Of a stretch of 18,250 nucleotides of DNA, positions 7,022 through 13,839 are shown piece after piece; positions within the stretch are counted from its first letter, which is position 1; each line of letters begins with the position of its first letter. The position numbers were made by a program, and so were the translations under genes. The notes beneath the pieces are model-generated. The model was given only the letters and a program-made list of their open reading frames with translations. It made no database searches and was not told the origin of the DNA. This DNA is from BTRG01 sp036986275. GTDB lineage: Bacteria; Pseudomonadota; Gammaproteobacteria; Acidiferrobacterales; SZUA-150. Location of the stretch: NCBI GenBank assembly GCA_036986275.1, contig BTRG01000049.1, forward strand, positions 1-18,250. Direction: 5' to 3'.

Positions 7022-8100
7022 TGTATTCACCGCTACGCCACACAGGTTCTATTCTCTCTAAAGGGCAACCGATCCAACTCACCTTTTTCGTAACCCGAAA
7101 GTGCAACGCAAAGTGTCCCTTCTGCTTTTATGTCAACAACACCAGGTGCGCCCGGGTCAGCGAACCAGAACTTTCGCTTGATGAAATTAACATGATCTCT
7201 TTATCCCTGGACAAACTGCTGTGGTTAGCCTTCTCCGGCGGAGAGCCTTACCTGAGAAAGGATCTTGTGGAAATAAGCAAGGTTTTCTACCAACAAAACA
7301 GCCCCGTTTTTATGCTCTTTCCAACCAACGGTCTGTTACCGGATTTGATTAGATACAAAACAGAACAAATTCTACAGCACTGCAAAAATTCCATCGTGAC
7401 CGTGAAACTTTCTATTGATGGACTACACAGCGATCATGATGCCCTGCGCAACACACCAGGTTGCTTTGATAAAACCATGGAAACGTATCACCTGCTTGGT
7501 AAACTGCTGGAGTGGTATCCAAATTTCGAACTCGGGGTCAATACGGTATTCTGTTCCGAGAATCAGGACAAAATGGACGAGATCATTGATTTTGTACAAG
7601 ACCTGATGAATGTTAAAACACACACCATTTCGATGGTGCGCGGCAACCTTGAGTCTTCGCACTATAAAGAAGTGGATCACGAAAAATACCGCCGTGCGAT
7701 TAACCGGCTTGAGAACAACCTGAAAAACCGAACGTCAAGCATATACCGGTTTCGTGGCGCTCGTTTGAAAGCGGCTCAGGATATCCTGCAACGCCGGCTT
7801 ATTCACCAGACGATGCGTAGCCATGAACGACAGATCCCCTGCTATGCCGGAAGATTAAACCTGGTTTTAACGGAGACCGGGGATGTCTATCCCTGCGAGA
7901 TCCTCTCGACGAGTTTCGGAAATGTCAGGGACTATAACTACAATATAAAGGAGATCGTCCGTTCCGAAATGGCCAGGCCCGTCCTGGATTCTATTTTTAA
8001 CAAGCGGTGCTATTGCACACACGAATGCTATTTCATTACCAACATTCTATTCAATCCCCGACTGTATCCGGCCTTGGCCAAAGAATATATGCAGATATGA
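7021..8100 (+). CDS. radical SAM/SPASM-type protein
   Basis: The 359-aa protein has the [4Fe-4S]-SAM motif CNAKCPFC (Cys28, 32, 35), the SAM-binding FSGGEPYLRKDL near 73-84 and SIDG around 136. The C-terminal part holds a SPASM-like cysteine set: CYAGRLN, GDVYPCEIL, then CYCTHEC near 330. It should be a cytoplasmic enzyme doing radical chemistry on an unknown substrate. SPASM enzymes often modify peptides, but related ones occur in glycan and lipid loci. No small precursor peptide was found nearby, and coupling to a glycosyltransferase favours the second reading. The ATG at 7021 shares a base with the upstream TGA. A 3'-end look-alike lies at 8538-8576. Confidence 0.88.
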   Translation: MYSPLRHTGSILSKGQPIQLTFFVTRKCNAKCPFCFYVNNTRCARVSEPELSLDEINMISLSLDKLLWLAFSGGEPYLRKDLVEISKVFYQQNSPVFMLFPTNGLLPDLIRYKTEQILQHCKNSIVTVKLSIDGLHSDHDALRNTPGCFDKTMETYHLLGKLLEWYPNFELGVNTVFCSENQDKMDEIIDFVQDLMNVKTHTISMVRGNLESSHYKEVDHEKYRRAINRLENNLKNRTSSIYRFRGARLKAAQDILQRRLIHQTMRSHERQIPCYAGRLNLVLTETGDVYPCEILSTSFGNVRDYNYNIKEIVRSEMARPVLDSIFNKRCYCTHECYFITNILFNPRLYPALAKEYMQI

Positions 8101-8113
8101 AAGTGCTCATTTA
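8074..8113. repeat. direct repeat, copy 1 (end of radical SAM gene)
   Basis: The bases encoding the final LAKEYMQI of the radical SAM protein, plus about 15 downstream bases, match 8538-8576 at roughly 33 of 38 positions with one indel. The two copies flank the NrtS gene. Confidence 0.75.
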
Positions 8114-8252
8114 AATAGCCGTTGCTAAAAAGCCTACGGGAGCGAGTTACTTTATCTTGCAACATGGGGCGGATCACATATGACCCCTTTGTTTATGTTT
8201 ATATTGGAATCCACCTCTAACAGCCTGCACGCAGCTGCCTATGTCCAACTCC

Positions 8253-8501
8253 TCAACCTTCGCTCCCGCGGTGCCTGGTTGCCTGCAGCTCGAGGATGGC
8301 TCCGACACTGGAAAAGGTAGATACAAGATACGGTACCAGCACGGTAAGTCCCATCTTGATGAGACTGACCCCCGTTACCTCCCCTCGGAAAATGTGGTCC
8401 ACATGATTGATGAGGATCAGGATGATCCCGACGAACAAAGCGTACTTGGTTGCCCTCCAGACTACCCCCGGCTCGCAAGCACACTGCAACCAGATCTTCA
8501 T
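8253..8501 (-). CDS. nrtS: NrtS-like small nitrate/nitrite transporter
   Basis: The 82-aa membrane protein has two hydrophobic helices, ALFVGIILILINHVDHIF (about 21-38) and LTVLVPYLVSTFSSVGAIL (about 52-70). Between them is the family-like INHxDxIxxGxxT linker, and LVPYLVST is typical of NrtS, a two-helix nitrate/nitrite transporter described in cyanobacteria and some proteobacteria. I chose ATG 8501 because GGGAGG lies 5 nt upstream; the in-frame extension to 8573 would run into the preceding gene's stop and shows no similarity. It is the last gene of the minus-strand array, 68 nt after the B12 radical SAM gene. The 152-nt gap 8101-8252 beyond it holds no gene I can support. Confidence 0.75.
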   Translation of the reverse strand: MKIWLQCACEPGVVWRATKYALFVGIILILINHVDHIFRGEVTGVSLIKMGLTVLVPYLVSTFSSVGAILELQATRHRGSEG

Positions 8502-8537
8502 GACGCCCTCCCATCTACTGAATGATCGTTTACATCT

Positions 8538-8576
8538 TTGGCCAAAGAGTATGTGCAGATATAAGACGCTCATCCA
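8538..8576 (+). pseudogene. remnant of a second radical SAM 3' end (direct repeat copy 2)
   Basis: Reading the plus strand, this stretch encodes LAKEYVQI followed by TAA, matching the LAKEYMQI end of the radical SAM gene at 8074-8100, and a further dozen bases after the stop also match. Only about 38 bp remain; upstream similarity ends abruptly. It overlaps the stop codon of the minus-strand B12 radical SAM gene. It is probably a leftover of a duplicated or recombined radical SAM gene, with the NrtS segment now between the copies. Confidence 0.6.
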
Positions 8577-10036
8577 GCACGCGTTAGCACCACTTTACGT
8601 TTATGAAACAGGTTCTTGCCTGCCCAGAGCCAGAACAGGCTCTGCAAACCCCTGACCGCGACTTTGCAATCGTTCAGGGTCCTGATTTCCAGGAGCCTTC
8701 TTAGCAGAAATGCCGGCCTGGAATAGAACCGTCTGAACGCCAGCTGGCGGAGCGTCAGGATTTCATCACGGGTCATGGTATAGGGGACAAACGCCGCCGA
8801 CTGATAGGTACGGTCCGAGAAATCGTCAGTAACCGTACCGAACTTATCCAGATTATCGTAAAGAAATGTACCAGGGAAAGGTGTCAGGGCATGAAAGTTC
8901 GCCAGGTCGGCATCCAGCTCGATGGCAAATTCGATGGTTTTCAGGCCGTCTGCAAAGGTCTCTCCCGGTGCGCCGAATATAAAGGGGGTGCTGACCTTCA
9001 GCCCGACGTCTTTCGCTGCGCGCACATCCCTTCGTATCTGGTCAAGAGTGGTCGCTTTTCTGAGGGCATTGAGAGTCTTCTGCACACCGCTATCGGCACC
9101 GAAGAGGATGGCCCAACAACCCGCGTCCTTCATGGCCTGGAGCAATGGTTTATCGACCTGATTGATACAGGCCGAGGCGAACCAGGTGAAATCAAGCCGC
9201 CGCGCCTTTATCTCCCCGCATATCTGCATGGCCCTGTCATAATCGGAGGCGAAGGTGTCGTCAATAAACTTGATCTCCCGGTAGCCCTGGCTGAGGCAGA
9301 GTTCTATCTCGCGTAATACATTATCGACGCTGCGGTAACGGATGCCACTGACTCCGCTTTTTCTGTCTTTGTCGATCTGGAAGCAGAAGATACACCTTCT
9401 GTTGCATCCCCTGGAGGTTATAAGGGTAGTGACCGGTTTTCTCCTGTAGGTCGCCGGTGGAGGGATATATTGATTCATATCACCCAACAGCTCTCTGGCG
9501 GGGAAAGGCAGCGCGTCCAGGTCTTCGGTCAACGGCCTCGGCGGGTTTTTGATTATTCTTGCACCTTGCCTGAAAACCAGTCCCTGAACGCCATCGAGGT
9601 CTTTCCCGTCCCGGAGCCTGGACAGCAGCTCGACCATAGTCAGTTCCGCCTCACCCGTGACAACTGCATCGATGCTTTCGCTTCCGCTGTTCAGACACTG
9701 CTCCTGCAGGGCGATCGGATAGGGTCCACCGACACAGGCAAATATCTCCTTATCAAGCTTCTTGACGGCATCCGCGGTCTTTACGGCCTTCGGCCAACCG
9801 AAGGTTGTCGAATAAATACCCGCAAAGTCAGGCTTGAATTCCTTTACACGACGCAACAGCTCTTCATGGCTCATGAATGCACCGTTAAAAAACTGTACCG
9901 CATGGCCGGCCTTAAGAAGGCTGGCACCCACATAAAGGACGCCCAGCGGTTGCCAGTAATTGATTTGTGAGGCGACAGTTTTGGAGGGAAATATCTCTTC
10001 AGGGCGCCACGCCGGATGGATCAGTGCGCATTTCAT
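8570..10036 (-). CDS. B12-binding-type radical SAM protein
   Basis: The 488-aa protein has an N-terminal Rossmann-like B12-binding-type region (about 1-150; GVLYVGASLLKAGH, CVGGPYP, VVTGEAELTMVELL). The DxHxxG base-off cobalamin motif is not evident, so B12 binding is uncertain. The radical SAM core has CNRRCIFC (Cys211, 215, 218), then IKFIDDTF and a helical C-terminus. Relatives include the MiaB/BchE-like enzymes that methylate or rearrange lipids, pigments and natural products. The start is ATG 10036, overlapping the stop of the FAD oxidoreductase by 4 nt (ATGA), so the two are tightly coupled and probably work on the same product. Substrate unknown. Confidence 0.87.
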   Translation of the reverse strand: MKCALIHPAWRPEEIFPSKTVASQINYWQPLGVLYVGASLLKAGHAVQFFNGAFMSHEELLRRVKEFKPDFAGIYSTTFGWPKAVKTADAVKKLDKEIFACVGGPYPIALQEQCLNSGSESIDAVVTGEAELTMVELLSRLRDGKDLDGVQGLVFRQGARIIKNPPRPLTEDLDALPFPARELLGDMNQYIPPPATYRRKPVTTLITSRGCNRRCIFCFQIDKDRKSGVSGIRYRSVDNVLREIELCLSQGYREIKFIDDTFASDYDRAMQICGEIKARRLDFTWFASACINQVDKPLLQAMKDAGCWAILFGADSGVQKTLNALRKATTLDQIRRDVRAAKDVGLKVSTPFIFGAPGETFADGLKTIEFAIELDADLANFHALTPFPGTFLYDNLDKFGTVTDDFSDRTYQSAAFVPYTMTRDEILTLRQLAFRRFYSRPAFLLRRLLEIRTLNDCKVAVRGLQSLFWLWAGKNLFHKRKVVLTRAG

Positions 10037-11469
10037 GAGCCTGTCCCTGTCGGGGAAAGATCTTCCCACTCCCCTCTAAATGACTCAGGTCTCTCGGCCA
10101 TTACACCTTCGGCCGCAGCAATACCGGACTCTATGGCATGATCCATGTTGTAATACCTGAACATCCCTCCTCTTCCAATCAAGCGCATATTGCGATATCT
10201 ATCGAGATAGTTGCATATCCTTTCATGTTGCTCTGTGTAGCCAACTTCGAACAGCGGGTAGGCCCTCGGGATCCGTAAGATTACTTTGTCCATTACCTCA
10301 TGCCTTTTGATAAAGCCCAGATTTACCAGATTTACGATTGTTCTTTCAGCCAGATCCCCGTCACTCGCACTCCAGGTGTCATCGCCACGAAAACAGAAAT
10401 GCTCTGTTACCAGCAGGGTCTTCCCTTCCGGCGCCATCTTTTTGCTCCAGTTTGTCGGTTCATGAATCCTGCCGAAAGGGATTTTTTGCTCAGGGAAGTA
10501 TATCCAGGTCTGATCGGTTACCCTTTCGCGGTTAACCATGATTGTCACAATCACCAGGTCTCTGTATTTGAGCCTGGATGCGGCATCCAGCACGTCTGTC
10601 GGTGGCTTTGGATATAGCAACTGGACCAGCGTGGCCACAGGGATACTGGATATGAATTCATTCCCTTTATGGTTACAGGTCTGGTTGTCAGACCGCCCGG
10701 TCCGGACGGTAACGGTCTCTATTCTGCAGCCGGAATGGTTAATCCGCACAATGCGGGAATTGGTGAACACACTGTTGCTTTTTTCGATTTCCCCCTTCAG
10801 TTTCTCAGCGATCCGCCCGATCCCCTGAGATGGATAGAGGAATTCACTCGCCAGGGTGTTAACGTCCCTGCCGCTGTACTTGAATAATGCCTTTCTGATG
10901 GCCTTCCCGAGTGAGAGTCTCTGAATGCGCTGCTCCACCCATTCCATACAGATCCGGCTGCAATCAATACCCCAGACTTTTTCGCTGTATTCCTTAAAAT
11001 AAATATTGAACAGGGTACGGCCGAAATGGCGCACAACCCAGTCTTCAAGTGAAATAATTTTCCTGTCTTCGAATCGTTGTCTTAGCTGCTCGACCGCATA
11101 GTCCAGGATGATTCTTGACACTGTCGGGATGCCCAGGCCGGAAACGGCATTCAGCGGTTTCAACGGGTAGTCGAAATACTTGTCGCGCAGCAGGATCTTG
11201 CTGGAGCGCCGGACTACAAGCAGCTCATTGTTCAGGATCTGCCTGACCAGATACTCTGTCTTTTTGTTACTTGTTTTAAACCTGTGACCGCCTATGTCAA
11301 ATCTAAAGCCGCGGTGGTTTATAGTTTTCGCCAGGCCGCCAACTGTCGCATCCGCCTCGATGACAAGAATATCCGTTCCTGACCTGGACAACGTATAGCC
11401 TGCCCCCAGGCCGGCGAGGCCCGCTCCAAGAATGACGACCTCGTTTGTTTGACGATTGGTGACGTCCAA
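10033..11469 (-). CDS. FAD-dependent oxidoreductase, protoporphyrinogen-oxidase/UDP-galactopyranose-mutase-like
   Basis: The 478-aa flavoprotein has a dinucleotide-binding GAGLAGLGAGYTLS (GxGxxG at 15-20), an acidic strand end LVIEADATVGG, the substrate-side GFRFDIGGHRF and the C-terminal flavin motif GRGGMFRYYNMDHAIESG. This layout fits COG1232-type oxidoreductases frequent in polysaccharide and lipid gene clusters; true protoporphyrinogen oxidase or mutase activity is not implied. The start is TTG 11469, with AGGAGT 6 nt upstream and the Rossmann fold beginning ten residues later. It follows the second small membrane protein by 44 nt and overlaps the B12 radical SAM gene, so it looks like a mid-operon gene. 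Confidence 0.85.
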   Translation of the reverse strand: MDVTNRQTNEVVILGAGLAGLGAGYTLSRSGTDILVIEADATVGGLAKTINHRGFRFDIGGHRFKTSNKKTEYLVRQILNNELLVVRRSSKILLRDKYFDYPLKPLNAVSGLGIPTVSRIILDYAVEQLRQRFEDRKIISLEDWVVRHFGRTLFNIYFKEYSEKVWGIDCSRICMEWVEQRIQRLSLGKAIRKALFKYSGRDVNTLASEFLYPSQGIGRIAEKLKGEIEKSNSVFTNSRIVRINHSGCRIETVTVRTGRSDNQTCNHKGNEFISSIPVATLVQLLYPKPPTDVLDAASRLKYRDLVIVTIMVNRERVTDQTWIYFPEQKIPFGRIHEPTNWSKKMAPEGKTLLVTEHFCFRGDDTWSASDGDLAERTIVNLVNLGFIKRHEVMDKVILRIPRAYPLFEVGYTEQHERICNYLDRYRNMRLIGRGGMFRYYNMDHAIESGIAAAEGVMAERPESFRGEWEDLSPTGTGS

Positions 11470-11513
11470 ATGGAAACTCCTGTACGACTCTGGGTGTCGA
11501 CGTAAAAACGCAA

Positions 11514-11723
11514 TTATTCTGTAGTCAATTCCCGGTAGTATTCCTGGTCTTCCGCGCTAATCCCTTCGGTAGTCTCCTCGCCACCGCCGCCGCCATAACT
11601 ACCGGTCTCCACTGCCTCAAAAAAACCCGGCTCCACACCCGTAGAAGACGATATGCTATAGCCCGCAAGAAAGCCCAGCAGTCCTGCTGCCAGTGTAATT
11701 AACACCCAAAGGTTGTTTTTCAA
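11514..11723 (-). CDS. small single-helix membrane protein, copy 2
   Basis: The 69-aa protein has a short basic start (MKNNLW), one membrane helix (LWVLITLAAGLLGFLAGYSI) and an acidic Gly-rich tail ending EDQEYYRELTTE. It is clearly paralogous to the protein at 11766-11951: both share MK-x-x-LWV, GF-(L)-x-GYS and a terminal YYR-(D/E)-L. The start is TTG 11723 with AAGGAGT about 7 nt upstream. I do not recognise the family. Its place after the YedE permease and TusA suggests an accessory or docking subunit of that sulfur system; this is inference only. Confidence 0.75.
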   Translation of the reverse strand: MKNNLWVLITLAAGLLGFLAGYSISSSTGVEPGFFEAVETGSYGGGGGEETTEGISAEDQEYYRELTTE

Positions 11724-11765
11724 CGTTTTACTCCTTTTCCCACAGTCGCGTAGATTCAGGCAACC

Positions 11766-11951
11766 TCATTCATCCTTGAGCAAGTCACGGTAATACTGCT
11801 CCATGTCCTTACCTAACTCTCGCGTCATCTCAGCCTCTGCACCCTTCCCGGTCAACATACCTGTCTCTACCAGGGGTGGAAGGCTGTATCCTATCAGGAA
11901 TCCAATGAATGCCACCGTCACTACAACCACAACCCAAAGATCGCTTTTCAT
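11766..11951 (-). CDS. small single-helix membrane protein, copy 1
   Basis: The 61-aa protein has MKSDLWVVVVVTVAFIGFL as its start and helix, then IGYSLPPLVETG and an acidic amphipathic tail ending MEQYYRDLLKDE. It is paralogous to the next gene downstream, 42 nt away. The helix should place the charged tail on one face of the inner membrane. ATG 11951 has GAGGT 9 nt upstream. It begins 32 nt past the 110-bp inverted repeat that follows tusA. No known family was recognised. Confidence 0.78.
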   Translation of the reverse strand: MKSDLWVVVVVTVAFIGFLIGYSLPPLVETGMLTGKGAEAEMTRELGKDMEQYYRDLLKDE

Positions 11952-11983
11952 TGTTACACTACCTCGTCAGTTTGAATACTTAG

Positions 11984-12093
11984 GGAACCTCTGATTAATT
12001 CCTTTACCGTCATCCCGGCGTATGCCGGGATCCACTGTTTTCAATGCCTTGGATTCCGGCATACGCCGGGATGACGAATTAATCAGGGGCTCC
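11984..12093. repeat. 110-bp REP/MITE-like inverted repeat
   Basis: The outer arms ggaacctctgattaattc (11984-12001) and gaattaatcaggggctcc (12076-12093) match inverted at 16 of 18 positions. The inner arms, 26 bp each at 12009-12034 and 12050-12075, match inverted with one mismatch and are themselves hairpins built on CCCGGCGTATGCCGGG. Only a 7-nt insert (12002-12008) breaks the left arm, and the central loop is 15 nt. The motif resembles the dispersed CCCGG-x-CCGGGAT repeats of many proteobacteria. It ends exactly next to the tusA stop, and in RNA it would form a very stable cruciform-like stem. Confidence 0.9.
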
Positions 12094-12339
12094 TTAGCTC
12101 TTTTGTATGTTCCATATAAACTGACCCTCCTCTTTTTTCTTCTCGATGATCTCATCACCCGTATTTTCGCACATAGTGGAAATCGACTCCCCGGAGGATG
12201 GGTTATCGAATAGCACCTGCAAAATATCACCCGTCCCGATTCTTTCCAGCGCCTTTTTGGTATAAATCTGCGGGTGAGGACAAACATATCCTTTTACATC
12301 CAACAGGTAATTGCCTTCACTTGTCTTTTCAAATTTCAT
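12094..12339 (-). CDS. tusA: TusA-family sulfur-carrier protein
   Basis: The 81-aa protein has the family's beta-strand/helix start with the catalytic CPxP motif as C20-P-H-P, then KKALERIGTGDILQVLFDNP and the C-terminal helix and strand. TusA proteins carry sulfur as a persulfide on that Cys and receive it from rhodaneses, desulfurases or DsrE proteins. I chose ATG 12339, with GAGGT upstream; ATG 12348 is so close to that sequence that it is less likely. Standing 42 nt after the YedE permease, it resembles the YeeE-YeeD/TsuA-TsuB pairing, in which the carrier receives sulfur entering through the membrane protein. Confidence 0.93.
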   Translation of the reverse strand: MKFEKTSEGNYLLDVKGYVCPHPQIYTKKALERIGTGDILQVLFDNPSSGESISTMCENTGDEIIEKKKEEGQFIWNIQKS

Positions 12340-12381
12340 CGCTGCCATCACCTCTCTTGCTACACTGTTACCGGTCCGGGA

Positions 12382-13824
12382 TTACAAACCAAAACCTTGT
12401 TTTTCCATCTTTCTCTCGGTCCACCAGTTAAAGAACTTAACCGCAACATACGCGCCGGGAACCATGCCAATGCCAAATAACCACCCGGAGGGATCCCCGT
12501 TCGCTACCCGTATAAAAAAGGCGCCGATGTTGCAGCCGAGTGCAAGCCGCGCACCAACACCCATCAACGTGCCGCCGATGATCGCCCAGGTGGCAAGCTC
12601 GAGGGTGGGCTTTTTGAATTTAAATTCACTGTACAACAACGCCATGATGGCAGCCCCGCCAATGGTTGCGAGCGACATCCAGTCCGCTGGATTAACGGCG
12701 GGGTTGGGTATTCCATTCACGTAGCCGAAAAATACGTTATCCATATAGTTGGCGCCGGTCGACTTCTGTATCGCCCAGCCGACCCATTGCGCCTCCTGGG
12801 TTGTCACATACCAGTAACCGGGGTCGAAGACGGTTCCATTCACGGATATGCCATAATCGAAACCCATTCTCTCCAGCAGCGTTCCTGCGTTCTTGACGCC
12901 GAATTTGACCCGCGCTCCTTGCAGTACCAGCATGTGCAGCCCCGCTGCAACCCCGATAATCAGGCCGGCGATTGCCGTTCGTTTGGAGGCCGTCAACATC
13001 GCCCAATAGCCTTTCACTTCATCAAGCCACGTCATTTTTGCCTTGCCTTCCTTGAGTTTTCTCCTGACAAAAGCCTTGCGCGACCAGACAAAATAGACCA
13101 CGACCAGAAGCAATGCCGAGGGCAACAGCACACCGATTAAGAAGTTACCCACGATCGCCCCTAACGCCGAAGCATTGTCCCACCCCATCATCTTGGCAAA
13201 GGTCGTCACCGGATGGTTCCAGACATAACCTGCCAGGTACTGATCCATCCAGCCGTCGGTCACGTTTATTGATGCCGGGAGCCCTTTTGCAATTGCCGAG
13301 TGATGCCATGCTTCCGGGACCAGATTATTGGTCCATCCGCCGACGTCGACAAACAGGGCCTGTGCTATGCTGATGGATAGCACCACAATCAAGGCATTCA
13401 TATTGCCTTCACCGGTTTTGTATAAAGAGCCTGATGCGCAACCACCCGCAAACACCATCCCTGCGCCAAATATGAATCCGGCGATCACTGCGTGAATACC
13501 CGAGGGCGCAGGATGAAAAGTGCTCAACCCCTGCGCGGTCACCAGAGAAGCGACTAATGCAAAGAGTACGATGGCAATCGTAATCCCGACCGCCATTCTT
13601 GCAACGCCCACCGCGAACAGGTCGCGGAATGCAGAGGAAAAGCAGAACCTGCCATACTGCAAGCTCAATCCATAAACCAGACCAAACCACAGGTAGATGG
13701 AAAGATAAATGTAATACTCGTTATAGACGAAGGTTCCAATGCTGATCAGAGCAAAGAAGGCCAGTATCATATAAGCCCAGAACCGATTCTTTCTTTCACC
13801 ATCAGTAACCATTTGATCACCCAT
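12382..13824 (-). CDS. YeeE/YedE-family sulfur-compound permease
   Basis: The 480-aa polytopic protein has two homologous halves with conserved cysteines in membrane loops: YGRFCFSSAFRD (Cys61), FAGGCASGSLYK (Cys129) and ALGCNIGAFF (Cys431). These Cys and Gly motifs are the thiosulfate/sulfane-sulfur relay sites of the YeeE (TsuA) family; selenium-linked YedE proteins are close relatives, so the substrate is not certain. A long loop (about 155-205) and a second extracytoplasmic segment (about 310-365) are larger than in short bacterial YeeE. ATG 13824 is used; ATG 13812 is possible, with GGTGA before it, and neither has a strong site. It lies 15 nt after the GT39 stop and 42 nt before tusA. 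Confidence 0.9.
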   Translation of the reverse strand: MGDQMVTDGERKNRFWAYMILAFFALISIGTFVYNEYYIYLSIYLWFGLVYGLSLQYGRFCFSSAFRDLFAVGVARMAVGITIAIVLFALVASLVTAQGLSTFHPAPSGIHAVIAGFIFGAGMVFAGGCASGSLYKTGEGNMNALIVVLSISIAQALFVDVGGWTNNLVPEAWHHSAIAKGLPASINVTDGWMDQYLAGYVWNHPVTTFAKMMGWDNASALGAIVGNFLIGVLLPSALLLVVVYFVWSRKAFVRRKLKEGKAKMTWLDEVKGYWAMLTASKRTAIAGLIIGVAAGLHMLVLQGARVKFGVKNAGTLLERMGFDYGISVNGTVFDPGYWYVTTQEAQWVGWAIQKSTGANYMDNVFFGYVNGIPNPAVNPADWMSLATIGGAAIMALLYSEFKFKKPTLELATWAIIGGTLMGVGARLALGCNIGAFFIRVANGDPSGWLFGIGMVPGAYVAVKFFNWWTERKMEKQGFGL

Positions 13825-13839
13825 GTAGTGTTTTCGTGT

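Noticed and set aside
8241..8525. 94-aa plus-strand frame opposite nrtS
   Set aside because: It is antisense to a gene with clear membrane helices and a good ribosome site, and its own product has no recognisable pattern.
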